Of a stretch of DNA of 34,633 bases, positions 6,486 to 14,953 are shown one piece after another. The stretch is from an uncultured Pseudomonadota bacterium (GTDB taxonomy: Bacteria; Myxococcota_A; UBA796; GCA-2862545). Numbering within the stretch: position 1 is the stretch's first letter; every line of letters begins with the position of its first letter. The notes beneath the pieces were generated by a model. The model saw nothing but the letters and a program-made list of their open reading frames with translations. It ran no database searches and had not been told where the DNA came from. Location: assembly GCA_937891875.1 (NCBI GenBank), contig CALATR010000452.1:1-34633 (forward strand). Direction: 5' to 3'. Both the position numbers and the translations under genes were made by a program.

Positions 6486-8108
6486 ATGAGGTACTTCCGC
6501 TCCACCCGACGCATGTTCCTGACCGGCCTGGGCGGCGTCCTGGCGATCCCGCTGCTGCCCTCGCTGCTCCCCCGCGGCCTGCGCGCCGAGGCCCTCGCCG
6601 ACGAGGGGGACGTGGCGCGACGGTTCATCGCGATCAAGGGCTACTCTGGCGTCCCTGTGCTGGACCTGTACCCCCGCACCGCACCCGGCGGGTACACCAC
6701 CCGGGGTCGCGACGGCACGGTGGTGCTCTCCGATCCGCTGGCCACGGCGACCGGACGGCACAGCAACGGCAACGCGTACTACGGTCACCAGGCCCCGCTC
6801 TCCGACTTTGCCGAGACCGGCCTGGGCAACATCTTCGGCCAGCACTTCAACCGCTACCTGCAGGCCATGACCCTGTTCCGGGGTCTGGACTTCATGCCCA
6901 ACCTCAACCACAACGACGGGGGCTTCCTGGGCAACCTGGGCCTGCGGACCAACGGGGTGGGCGGGGCGCTGCCGGGCGCGCAGATCAACGTCACCATCGA
7001 TCAGGTGATCGCGGCGAGCAGCGCGGTCTACCCGAGGGCCCCGGTCGGGCCGCGGATCCTGCACCTGGGCAGCCGCACCAACACCTGCAGCTTCGAGCCC
7101 CGGGACCCGGACAACCTGCTGGCCACGGGTGCTGGCGCCGTGCAGCAGGCCAAGGCCTACACCAATCCCAAGGTCGCCTTCGACGCCCTCTTCAGCTCCT
7201 TCGAGCCCGGCGGATCCGCCCCCAGCCCGTCGTCCAGGCTGGTGGACCGGGTGGTCGAGGACTACCGCCGGGTGCGCGACGGGCGCCTGCTGTCCGCAGC
7301 CGATCGCCAGGTGTTGGACCGCCACCTGACCTACCTGACCGAGCTGGAGGAGCGGGTCAGCTCGGATGACACCCGGGTGTGCGAGCCCGGTGACGGTCCC
7401 GGCGACTTCGCCACGGGGGGCGAGTTCGACGTCACCGTGGACACCATCGAGCGCTTCTTCACTCAGATGGTGGACCTGCTGGCCCTGGCGCTGGCCTGCG
7501 ACGTCACCCGCGTGGCCACCCTCGACATCCAGAAGATGGTGGTCCGCGACGGGGGGCAGGTCTTCGGCATGGGCGACAGCCAGAACGCGGGCTCTGCCGG
7601 GCGCTCCAACTGGCACCTCCAGGCCCACAACTGGGACGACAACGCCAGGCGCTGGATCGGCCTGGGCTACCAGTGGACCGCCCAGGAGGTGATCCTGCGC
7701 CTGCTGGACCGCCTGGACGAGGTGACCGAGTCGGACGGGCAGAGCCTGCTGCACCACTCCCTGGTCCTGTGGGGCAACGAGCTGTCCTTCAACCACCTCA
7801 ACTACAGCGTGCCCACGGTGATGTGGGGCAGCGCAGGCGGCCGCGTGCAGGCCGGGCGCTACCTGGACTACGTCGACTGGGACCGCCCGGTGCGCTTCTC
7901 CCAGCACGACGGTGCGGTCATCGAGGGCGTGCAGTACAACCGCCTGCTGGTCAGCGCCATGCAGGCCATGGGACTGCAGCCCGAGGAGTACGAGATCGCG
8001 TCGGGGCGGGGCTTTGGCGAGACCCACCACGTGGACAAGGACGGCGCCTGGGCCATCGACTACGACGACAGCAACGTGGGCCAGCCGCTGCCCGATCTGC
8101 TGACCTGA
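6486..8108 (+). CDS. DUF1552 protein with a Tat signal (540 aa)
   Basis: The ATG at 6486 follows the DUF1592 stop by 4 nt and uses GGAG near the end of that gene as its ribosome binding site, so the two form an operon. The N-terminus STRRMFLTGLGG is a twin-arginine motif (RRxFL), followed by a hydrophobic stretch ending near RGLRAEA, so export in folded form is expected. The body matches my recollection of DUF1552 proteins, which almost always neighbour DUF1592-family genes. Useful segments are GHQAPLSDF, FRGLDFMPNLNHNDGGFLGN and VTRVATLDIQKMVV. Length fits the family (about 450-550 aa). The activity is unknown. Co-export of a folded Tat substrate with a CxxCH lipoprotein suggests an envelope redox or hydrolytic complex, which is inference only. 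Confidence 0.9.
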   Translation: MRYFRSTRRMFLTGLGGVLAIPLLPSLLPRGLRAEALADEGDVARRFIAIKGYSGVPVLDLYPRTAPGGYTTRGRDGTVVLSDPLATATGRHSNGNAYYGHQAPLSDFAETGLGNIFGQHFNRYLQAMTLFRGLDFMPNLNHNDGGFLGNLGLRTNGVGGALPGAQINVTIDQVIAASSAVYPRAPVGPRILHLGSRTNTCSFEPRDPDNLLATGAGAVQQAKAYTNPKVAFDALFSSFEPGGSAPSPSSRLVDRVVEDYRRVRDGRLLSAADRQVLDRHLTYLTELEERVSSDDTRVCEPGDGPGDFATGGEFDVTVDTIERFFTQMVDLLALALACDVTRVATLDIQKMVVRDGGQVFGMGDSQNAGSAGRSNWHLQAHNWDDNARRWIGLGYQWTAQEVILRLLDRLDEVTESDGQSLLHHSLVLWGNELSFNHLNYSVPTVMWGSAGGRVQAGRYLDYVDWDRPVRFSQHDGAVIEGVQYNRLLVSAMQAMGLQPEEYEIASGRGFGETHHVDKDGAWAIDYDDSNVGQPLPDLLT

Positions 8109-8157
8109 CGTCCTCTTGGGGGAGGTTGTTACAGGGCTTCGTCTGACTGGGGGGCGA

Positions 8158-9453
8158 ATGCTCGACGTGCGTGGCCTGGTGCTCGGTGTGTGCCTGGGGC
8201 TGACCCTCGGAATCGGAGGTCCGGCCCGCGCGGGTGGGCGGACGCAGGAGGCGTTCGCCCGCGAGGCGCTGGCGGCGCTGCGAGACGGGGGCCTCGACTG
8301 CGCCCACGACGCGCAGGACTTCACCATCCGCTGTGACAACGGCCAGGTGACCTTCCTGCAGAACAGCTTCGAGCGCTGGGAGGCGGCCGGCAACAAGGCC
8401 GAGCGCAAGGCGATCGTCGAGCGGCTGGTCTCCCTCGTGACGCACCCGCCCTCGCCGCTGCCCGACACGTGGGAGGAGGCGGCGCCCCACGTCCGGCTGC
8501 GGATCCGGCCGCCCCACTGGGACCTGGCGATGGAGCAGGCGGCTCGTCAAGCCGGCTCGACCACGCCCACTCCGGCCACGCCGGGTCGTCCCCTGGCGGG
8601 CACCGTGATCGTGCACATCGTCTACGACCTGCCGGACGCGATCGCCATGGTGCCCCCGTCGAAGCTCGAGGCGTGGGGGGTCGACTTCGACGCCGCCATC
8701 GACCAGGCGCTGGTGAACGTCCGCGCCGCCTGGCCGAAGCCGTTCACCGAGTTCGCCCCCGGCATCTACGCCGCCCAGGTCGGCGACGACTACGACAGCG
8801 CCCGCATGCTGATGATCCCCGAGGTGCAGGCGCTCCGGCTGGCTCCGCCCATCCTGGCCCTGCCGATCACCCGCAACCACCTCTACCTCGCCAGTGAGAC
8901 CGATCCGGCCGCGGTGGCACGGCTGCTGGAGCTGGCGCAGGCGGGTCCCTCGATCCCCGGCGGGTTCGACAACCTCGCGCCCCTGGTCCTGCGGGACGGA
9001 CAGTGGCACGCGTGGGAGCCCGGACCGGGCATCGCCGACCGGGCCGGGTGGGCCGATCTCCTCGTGCGCAACCGCGGCACCTGGTACGCCGAGGCGAAGC
9101 GGGTCCTCGAGGCGCGGTTCGCCGCCGAGGAGCGCGACATCTTCGTCGGCAGCTTCGGCGCCGTGGAGCTGGAGGAGGGGCACCCCCGGTCGTACACCAC
9201 CTGGACGCCGGCCCACGCCTGGATCCCGCGGACGGAGGTCGTGGCGGTGGTGAGGCAGGTGCAGGGCGGTGACGACGATCGGGTGCTGCTTGTGCCCTGG
9301 TCGGCGATCGAGGCCCACGCCTCGGAGTTCATCACGCCTGTTCCTGGCGTTCATCCAGCCTATTTCGAGCATCGGGGCCCGGCTTCGTCCGAGGTGTTCG
9401 AGCGCCTCGTGCCCTTCGATCTGCTGAAGCCCGCCACGGAGACGGAGCCGTAG
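8158..9453 (+). CDS. Secreted DUF1444-like protein (431 aa)
   Basis: The ATG at 8158 is preceded by GGGGGG and starts MLDVRGLVLGVCLGLTLGIGGPARA, a Sec signal with probable cleavage after ARA; the track's 8116 start lacks support. The centre resembles DUF1444 (YtpQ-like) proteins. LEAWGVDFDAAIDQALVNVR corresponds to the family's 'W.....ELL..A..NL' helix, VGDDYDSARMLMIPEVQALR to the 'DGxxASLLL' segment, and LALPITRNHLYLASETD to 'VAVPxRDxLLVT'. The function of DUF1444 is unknown, and most known members are cytoplasmic, so a secreted version is notable. The gene lies 49 bp after DUF1552 and may be co-transcribed. It is convergent with the serine hydrolase (13 bp between stops). The family assignment is moderate. 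Confidence 0.82.
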   Translation: MLDVRGLVLGVCLGLTLGIGGPARAGGRTQEAFAREALAALRDGGLDCAHDAQDFTIRCDNGQVTFLQNSFERWEAAGNKAERKAIVERLVSLVTHPPSPLPDTWEEAAPHVRLRIRPPHWDLAMEQAARQAGSTTPTPATPGRPLAGTVIVHIVYDLPDAIAMVPPSKLEAWGVDFDAAIDQALVNVRAAWPKPFTEFAPGIYAAQVGDDYDSARMLMIPEVQALRLAPPILALPITRNHLYLASETDPAAVARLLELAQAGPSIPGGFDNLAPLVLRDGQWHAWEPGPGIADRAGWADLLVRNRGTWYAEAKRVLEARFAAEERDIFVGSFGAVELEEGHPRSYTTWTPAHAWIPRTEVVAVVRQVQGGDDDRVLLVPWSAIEAHASEFITPVPGVHPAYFEHRGPASSEVFERLVPFDLLKPATETEP

Positions 9454-9466
9454 CCGTCCTGGTCGC

Positions 9467-10573
9467 TCACAGCGCCGCCAGGAACCTCCCGACCAGGTTC
9501 AGGTGTGCCCGCTCGTGCCGCCACTGCGCGGTCGAGGACTCACCCCACCACGGGTTGGCGGTCACGACGACCACCAGGTCCAGCTCGCGGACCAGGAAGA
9601 TGAAGTTGCCGCCGTGGCCCCACGCGAAGTCGACGTGGTGCTCGCCCGCGGTCGCCGCCCACCACAGGTAGCCGTACTCCCAGTCGTCGAAGGTCGGGCC
9701 CGGCGTCAGCGCCGGCTCGGGGTCGGTCGACCAGGGCTGCAGCGAGTCCTCGACCCACGACTCGGGCAGGAGCTGCTGGTCCCCGAAGGCGCCGTCGTCC
9801 AGGTAGAGCTGACCGAAGCGCGCCATGTCCCGGGCCGTGAACTCGATGTCGCCCATGCCGATGTAGTAGCCGTCGACGTCCTGGGTCCAGCCGTGGAGCT
9901 CCACGCCCAGCGGATCGAACAGCAGGCGGTCGCCGAGGGTCCGCAGGTCTTCGTCGCAGGAGCGCGCGACCGACTTGCCCAGCCAGTGCGTGCCGAAGTT
10001 GCTGTAGTGGTGGACCTGGCCTGGGTCGGCCTCGAGGGGGACCTCGGCGATCAGGTGGTCCAGATCGCCCGTCCAGACCTGCTCCCAGACCTCGGGGTGG
10101 GCCTCCTCCCAGGGGAAGCCGGACCGCATCTGGAGCAGGTGGCGCAGGGTGATGTCGTGCTTGCGGGAGTCGTCGACGTCCTCGGCGATGTCGGGGAAGA
10201 AGTCGAGCATCGGCTGGTCCAGCGACGGCAGGCACCCATCCTGAAGGGCGGCCCCGACGATCGCCGACAGGTAGCTCTTGGTCACCGACGCCCGCTTGCC
10301 GTGCTCGTCGATGGCGCCCTCGTTGAAGTAGCGCTCGGCCACGAGGCGCCCGTTCTTGACGACCAGCAGGCCGTACAGCTCGTCGCGGCGGGAGGCCTCG
10401 CAGTACAGGTCGAGGACGGCGTCTTCATCGAGACCCTCGGCGGCCGGGGTCGAGACCTCCCAGTCATCCCGCTCGACCGGCCGGAAGTCTGCCGCCTCGA
10501 CCGCACAGCAGCCCGACATGCAGGCCGAGATGAGAACGGACAGCGTGATGGTAGGGAGCAGGCGGATGGTCAT
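9467..10573 (-). CDS. Serine hydrolase lipoprotein, class C beta-lactamase / DD-peptidase fold (368 aa)
   Basis: The three motifs of the penicillin-binding/class C family are present: SVTK (S96, K99) as nucleophile and base, YSN at 190-192, and HGG at 320-322 in place of KTG. FNEGAIDEHGKRASVTKS and LRHLLQMRSGFPW are characteristic. The start MTIRLLPTITLSVLISAC gives a lipoprotein with Cys18; the upstream Shine-Dalgarno is weak. The closest functional guess is an esterase or amidase of the '6-aminohexanoate-dimer hydrolase/beta-lactamase-related' group; HGG argues against a true beta-lactamase. The substrate cannot be read from the sequence. The track's longer frame (to 11563) overlaps another gene and is rejected. 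It lies 65 bp downstream of the membrane-anchored protein gene on the same strand. Confidence 0.9.
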   Translation of the reverse strand: MTIRLLPTITLSVLISACMSGCCAVEAADFRPVERDDWEVSTPAAEGLDEDAVLDLYCEASRRDELYGLLVVKNGRLVAERYFNEGAIDEHGKRASVTKSYLSAIVGAALQDGCLPSLDQPMLDFFPDIAEDVDDSRKHDITLRHLLQMRSGFPWEEAHPEVWEQVWTGDLDHLIAEVPLEADPGQVHHYSNFGTHWLGKSVARSCDEDLRTLGDRLLFDPLGVELHGWTQDVDGYYIGMGDIEFTARDMARFGQLYLDDGAFGDQQLLPESWVEDSLQPWSTDPEPALTPGPTFDDWEYGYLWWAATAGEHHVDFAWGHGGNFIFLVRELDLVVVVTANPWWGESSTAQWRHERAHLNLVGRFLAAL

Positions 10574-10638
10574 GGTACCGGGCCTAACCCGCGCGCGACG
10601 CCGTGGGGATCTGCCCACGACCTCGGCCCCCGTGCGCC

Positions 10639-11766
10639 TCACGGCTTCGCCGTCACCCCACCCGGTCGCCGGTTCCCCTGGCTCGCCTGCCCCCGAGCCA
10701 GCCGCTCGCGCAGGCTGTTCGCGAGCCGCACCGCGTCCCAGACCTTCTCGACCAGCGCGGCGTCGCTGAACGAGCGTACGTCCACGACGATGCGCTGGGC
10801 GTCGACGGTCGAGCCCGGGTTGCCGTGCACCACCGCGAGCAGGTCCTCGCGCACGCCGTCCTGGGCGACCAGATCCTGCAGCACCGCGAGGGGGGCGCCG
10901 GTCGCGGTCACCATGCGGTCGAGGATGGGATCTCCCAGCTCGCAGCTGCCCTTCTCGAGGTGGAGGTCCGGGGGCAGGCCAGGCGGGAGCTGGGCCGTGA
11001 TCCGGGTACGGCCGCGACGCGGATCGCCGAGGACCTCGATGGGCACGCCGTCGAGCTGGCCGCTGATCCGGTAGAGCTGGCCCTGCTCCACCAGCTCGAG
11101 GCCGGGCAGGTCGCGGAGCGCGGCCCAGGGCTGCACCCGCGCGGCGGTGAGGTCGTCGGCGAGGAGGACCGTGCGGTCGATCAGCTCGTCGAGGCCGATG
11201 GTCAGGCTCTCCTTGACCACGAGGGTGACCCAGCCCTCCCGCACGCCGTCGTGGGCGGTGTCGACCGCGTGGGCCAGCTCCATGGCGGCAGGCTGGGCCA
11301 TCCAGCTGCGCAGGTCCTCGGGGGTGCGGCCGCGCAGGCGCAGGCGGTAGTCCAGCTTGGGGATGCCGACCTCGATGTCCTGGCCGCCGACCATCTTCGC
11401 GAGCGTGGCCTCGACGCCCTCCCGACCGACGATCGCGCCCGCGGGCAGGGCCACCGGCGGCCGGACGCGCACCCGGGTCCAGGTGGTCTTGTGCTTGCCG
11501 CCGGTCTGGAACATGTCGACCAGCACCTCGTGCTTGCCCACCGGTCCGCGCAGGGACGGCCACTCCTTCCAGGTCTTCTTGCGGAACACCAGGCCGCGCC
11601 GATCACCGACCTTCTTCCAGTGTTCCCGGAGCGTGCGCATGCGCGACTGCTGGTGGGTCAGCGCCATGACCACCCCGCCCACACCGATGATCAGGAACGT
11701 GCCGAAGAAGAGCATCGGCACGAGCGCGCTCACCAGACCTACGACCATCGGGGCAAAGACCTCCAC
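10639..11766 (-). CDS. Membrane-anchored protein of unknown function (about 375 aa)
   Basis: One long N-terminal hydrophobic region (about residues 5-35, GLVSALVPMLFFGTFLIIGVGG) is followed by a soluble domain of about 330 residues, so a single-pass or hairpin anchor is expected. Two tandem GTG codons lie after AGGAGGGT. The second (11766) has 5-nt spacing and is preferred over 11769; an ATG seven codons further on is also possible. The soluble part contains GRTPEDLRSWMAQPAAMELA and RTVLLADDLTAARVQPWAALR, and its C-terminus is basic and Gly-rich. I do not recognise a family, and no catalytic motif is visible. The coding frame is convincing because the strongest third-position GC lies on this strand. 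Confidence 0.8.
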   Translation of the reverse strand: MEVFAPMVVGLVSALVPMLFFGTFLIIGVGGVVMALTHQQSRMRTLREHWKKVGDRRGLVFRKKTWKEWPSLRGPVGKHEVLVDMFQTGGKHKTTWTRVRVRPPVALPAGAIVGREGVEATLAKMVGGQDIEVGIPKLDYRLRLRGRTPEDLRSWMAQPAAMELAHAVDTAHDGVREGWVTLVVKESLTIGLDELIDRTVLLADDLTAARVQPWAALRDLPGLELVEQGQLYRISGQLDGVPIEVLGDPRRGRTRITAQLPPGLPPDLHLEKGSCELGDPILDRMVTATGAPLAVLQDLVAQDGVREDLLAVVHGNPGSTVDAQRIVVDVRSFSDAALVEKVWDAVRLANSLRERLARGQASQGNRRPGGVTAKP

Positions 11767-11824
11767 CACACCCTCCTGGCGGGAGTGTAGACACGTTCCC
11801 CCCGACGGCGACCGAGGTCGTAGT

Positions 11825-11841
11825 GCGAGGGCGAAGCTCGC
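11825..11841 (-). terminator. Small hairpin after the MopE/FG-GAP lipoprotein gene
   Basis: GCGAG (11825-11829) pairs with CTCGC (11837-11841) around a 7-nt loop, 28 bp past the minus-strand stop at 11870. There is no T-tract and the stem is short. It is recorded as the only stem-loop in the 100-bp gap before the next gene. Confidence 0.22.
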
Positions 11842-11869
11842 GCAGCACGAACGCGCAACGGGGAGCGTC

Positions 11870-13336
11870 CTACCTCCCGCTGCCGTCGACGAAGATCAGC
11901 AGCCCGTCGCGCTGGTGCACGTCCGCAGGCGTAGCGGGGATCAGCCAGTCATCGAAGCCGTCTTGGTCGACGTCGTCGAAGGCAACCGCACCGGAGGGCG
12001 CGAAGGCCTTGAACCACAGCTGGGGGGTGCGCTCGAGGTCGGTTCCGTCGATGGGGCCCAGGTACACGGAAGGTCCGCCGTGGCTGCCCGGCGGCACCAG
12101 CAGGTCGAGCACCCCGTCGCCGTTGACGTCGTGGGAGCCAGGGTACATGCACGACCCGTCGGGGGTGTCCAGCAGCTGGCGGGGCGACTCCCCGGCGACG
12201 AGCGGCCCCGCGAAGAAGCCCACAGTGCCTGGGTTGGCGATGCAGAGGTCGTCGTGGCCATCGCCGTCCACGTCCGGGAGCGTGGAGATGGTCGCACCGG
12301 CGCGGACCGCGACCGACGGCACGTGCAGCTCTCCGCGGAGCTCCACCGGCAGCACGACCTCCCTCGCGAAGCCGGTGTCGTCGTCGATCACGTAGGCGAC
12401 CAGGTCGTCGCCCGGACCGCCGATGGCGTCGTCGAGCGGGCGACTCACGCCGACGGTCCCGGTGAGCACGACGTCGGGAGCGGGGACGTCCTCGACCTCA
12501 CGGGCGAACGGGCCCAGCCACACGCCGTGGGCGCCCCCCGGTTGCAGGGCCACGAGGTCGTGCACGCCGTCGTCATCGACGTCGAGGGAGAAGTTGACGT
12601 ACACCGCGTCCCCCAGCGGGTTGGTCCTCTCGGGGGCGGCCGCGGCGAGCGGGCCCCACACCACGGAGATCCCGCCGAACGTCGACTGCACCACCAGGTC
12701 GACATGTCCGTCACCATCGAGATCACCGACCGACATGACCTGACCGGGGAGGCTCCACAACACCGGCCCGAACTCGGGGCCGGGACCCAGGCGCAGGGTC
12801 GTCTGGTCGACGCCGTGGAGCAGGTCCACGTGTCCGTCACCGTCGATGTCGACGAGGCGGATCCGCGTGCCGCGCTGGCCGGTGAGCGCGAGCTGGAACG
12901 GCCCCTCGATCGCGCCCTTCAGCTCGCACCGGCCGTCGTCGGGCAGGCAGTCGTTGTCGACTCCGTCCAGGCAGATCTCAGGGGCTCCGGGGAAGATGCT
13001 CGGGTCGTCGTCGTCGCAGTCTCCGGAGGCCACCACGAAGCCCGCCGGGGAGGTGCAGGCGGTGGCGGTGTGCTCCCCGCCGAAGCCGTCGTCGTCGCCG
13101 TCGTAGTGCCACGTGGTCAGGTCGACCGCGTCCTCGTCGATCTCCCCGTCGCAGTCGTCGTCGGTGCCGTTGCAGCGCTCGTCCGCGCCGGGGAAGACGT
13201 CCGGATCGGAGTCGTCGCAGTCGACGGTGGCCGGCGAGCCATCCTGGTCGGCATCGAGGCGATCGCTGGTGTCCGTGGGCGACGGGGTGCAGGCGGCACA
13301 CAGCACGCTGATCATCACGGCGCTGGTCGGTCGCAT
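11870..13336 (-). CDS. Lipoprotein with N-terminal MopE metal-binding repeats and C-terminal FG-GAP/VCBS repeats (488 aa)
   Basis: The ATG at 13336 has AGGGGGAG just upstream and starts MRPTSAVMISVLCAAC, a lipoprotein signal with Cys16; the track start at 13411 is not needed. Residues 26-70 and about 77-125 are two MopE-type repeats (VDCDDSDPDVFPGADERC, DDDCDGEIDED, then SGDCDDDDPSIFPGAPEIC), Asp/Cys-rich motifs named after the copper-binding MopE protein of Methylococcus. Residues 130-480 carry repeated FG-GAP/VCBS units (VDIDGDGHVDLLHGVD, VGDLDGDGHVDLVVQS, LPDVDGDGHDDLCIAN), calcium-binding beta-propeller blades. An adhesive or structural cell-surface role is likely; the ligand is unknown. 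It follows the kinase gene by 84 bp. The domain order is the reverse of that in the protein at 17773. Confidence 0.9.
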   Translation of the reverse strand: MRPTSAVMISVLCAACTPSPTDTSDRLDADQDGSPATVDCDDSDPDVFPGADERCNGTDDDCDGEIDEDAVDLTTWHYDGDDDGFGGEHTATACTSPAGFVVASGDCDDDDPSIFPGAPEICLDGVDNDCLPDDGRCELKGAIEGPFQLALTGQRGTRIRLVDIDGDGHVDLLHGVDQTTLRLGPGPEFGPVLWSLPGQVMSVGDLDGDGHVDLVVQSTFGGISVVWGPLAAAAPERTNPLGDAVYVNFSLDVDDDGVHDLVALQPGGAHGVWLGPFAREVEDVPAPDVVLTGTVGVSRPLDDAIGGPGDDLVAYVIDDDTGFAREVVLPVELRGELHVPSVAVRAGATISTLPDVDGDGHDDLCIANPGTVGFFAGPLVAGESPRQLLDTPDGSCMYPGSHDVNGDGVLDLLVPPGSHGGPSVYLGPIDGTDLERTPQLWFKAFAPSGAVAFDDVDQDGFDDWLIPATPADVHQRDGLLIFVDGSGR

Positions 13337-13420
13337 CACTCCCCCTGTTTCACTGTACCCGCCAGACGACGGAGTGGCGGGATCGTGGAACGAGGGTTCC
13401 CACTCGTGCACCGTGAACGC

Positions 13421-14953
13421 TCACTCGAACGGGTCGAGGATCTCCACCACGTCCAGGTCGAACTCCGAGGCTTCGCCGGCGGGGGCCTTGGGAGGCGCCT
13501 CGGGCACGCGCGCCGGCTCCTCCGCCGACAAGGCCGACACCGGGGGCTCGGGAGTGGGGGTCTCGGCGGGGACCTCCGCCACGCCTTGGGGCTGGCGCGG
13601 GCGGGGGCGGACCCGGGCTCGCGGTCGGGCGGTCGGCGTCGTGGTCAGGGTGACGGCGTGGGTCCCGTCCCGGGTCACGGCGTAGGGGAGGTCCTCGTAG
13701 CCGACCGCCCGCAGGACCAGGTCTCTCGTGCCGACGAACTCGAGGTCGCACGGCGTGGTGCACAGCACCTCGTCGCCATCGAACACGGCAGCACCCGACG
13801 GCGTCGACTGAAGCGTCACCTTGCGCGTCTCGGGGGCGGCCGCTTCGACCTCCACCGTGGTGGGCTCGTCCGGTGGCGCGGGCGTCGCGACCGGATCGGC
13901 CGCCAGGCTCTCCGGTGCGTCGCCCTGGCCGAGGGTGCTGGCGAAGAGGACCGCTCCACCGATCAGGAGCAGCAGCAGGACCAGCACCGCTCCACCCGCG
14001 ACCAGGGCGAGGCGGCGGGGCGCCCGAGCTACGGCGCGAGGCTCGTCGTCGTCCAGCGCGAAGCTGACCAGGGCGTCGTGGAACTCCTTGGCGCTGGCGA
14101 AGCGCTCCTTGGGCTTCTTCGCGAGGCCCTGGCGCAAGATCCGTCGAAGTACAGGGGGAAACTCCGAGAAGCTCGGGATGTCCTCCGTGATGTGCATCGA
14201 CATGGTCGCGACCGAGGTGGAGCCCTTGTAGACGGTGTGGCCGGTCAGCACGCGGACCAGCAGGCACGTCGCGGCGTAGATGTCCGTCTGCGGGGTGGGC
14301 TCTGCGCCCAGGAGCTGCTCCGGGGCCATGTAGGCGGGGGTTCCGAGGATCAGCCCGGCCTGGGTCTCGAGCTCCATCGAGTCGTCGAGCCGCTTGGCGA
14401 GGCCGAAGTCGACGACCTTCACCCGGTGGTCGTCGGTGACGAGCACGTTCGACGGCTTGAGATCCCGGTGCACGATCCCCTGGGCGTGGGCGGCGTCCAG
14501 CGCGTCCAGCACCTGACAGACCAGGTCCAGCGCCTGCTCCAGCGGCAGCGTCTCGCCGCGGCAGACCAGCTCGGACAGCGCCTTGCCGGGCACGTACTCC
14601 ATCGCGATGTAGTGCATGACCTCCTGGGAGACCGGGTGGTGCCACTCGCCATAGTCGTAGACGACCGCGATGTTCGGGTGGGCGAGCCGCGCCGCGCTGG
14701 CCGCCTCCCGGATGAAGCGATCGGTCGGACCGAGGCTGCCGCCGCCCTCGGAGGCCTCGTCGGGCAGGACCAGATCCGCGCGTGGATCGAGGATCTTCAG
14801 CGCGACCTTGCGTCCCAGCGGGACCTGCTCGGCCTCGAAGACCGCCCCCATGGACCCCCGGGCGATGGGGCGGATCAGCTGGTAGCGGCCCGCGATCGGG
14901 GCAGCCGCCAGCTCGTCGAACCGCTCGAACATGGTCTGGGACATGGCCAACAC
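13421..14953 (-). CDS. Transmembrane Ser/Thr protein kinase with a PEGA domain (510 aa)
   Basis: This is a eukaryotic-type kinase with all key motifs: glycine loop IARGSMGAVFEAE (about 30-42), catalytic lysine in VALK (K53), HRDLKPSN (D164), DFG (182-184) and APE (near 230). A transmembrane helix at about 315-339 places residues 340-510 outside the cytoplasm. They include a Pro/Thr linker and a PEGA domain (about 377-437, VTLQSTPSGAAVFDGDEVLC), then an Arg/Pro-rich tail ending in an acidic segment. The start is ambiguous: a GTG at 14953 overlaps the upstream stop as TAGTG, suggesting coupled translation, while an ATG at 14944 is the alternative; neither has a good Shine-Dalgarno. The partner upstream is a periplasmic binding-protein lipoprotein, an unusual pairing that suggests ligand sensing. 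No substrate protein can be named. Confidence 0.95.
   Translation of the reverse strand: MLAMSQTMFERFDELAAAPIAGRYQLIRPIARGSMGAVFEAEQVPLGRKVALKILDPRADLVLPDEASEGGGSLGPTDRFIREAASAARLAHPNIAVVYDYGEWHHPVSQEVMHYIAMEYVPGKALSELVCRGETLPLEQALDLVCQVLDALDAAHAQGIVHRDLKPSNVLVTDDHRVKVVDFGLAKRLDDSMELETQAGLILGTPAYMAPEQLLGAEPTPQTDIYAATCLLVRVLTGHTVYKGSTSVATMSMHITEDIPSFSEFPPVLRRILRQGLAKKPKERFASAKEFHDALVSFALDDDEPRAVARAPRRLALVAGGAVLVLLLLLIGGAVLFASTLGQGDAPESLAADPVATPAPPDEPTTVEVEAAAPETRKVTLQSTPSGAAVFDGDEVLCTTPCDLEFVGTRDLVLRAVGYEDLPYAVTRDGTHAVTLTTTPTARPRARVRPRPRQPQGVAEVPAETPTPEPPVSALSAEEPARVPEAPPKAPAGEASEFDLDVVEILDPFE

Noticed and set aside
6222-8468. 748-aa minus-strand ORF
   Set aside because: It is antisense to the DUF1552 gene and parts of its neighbours; no recognisable motif and no ribosome binding site.
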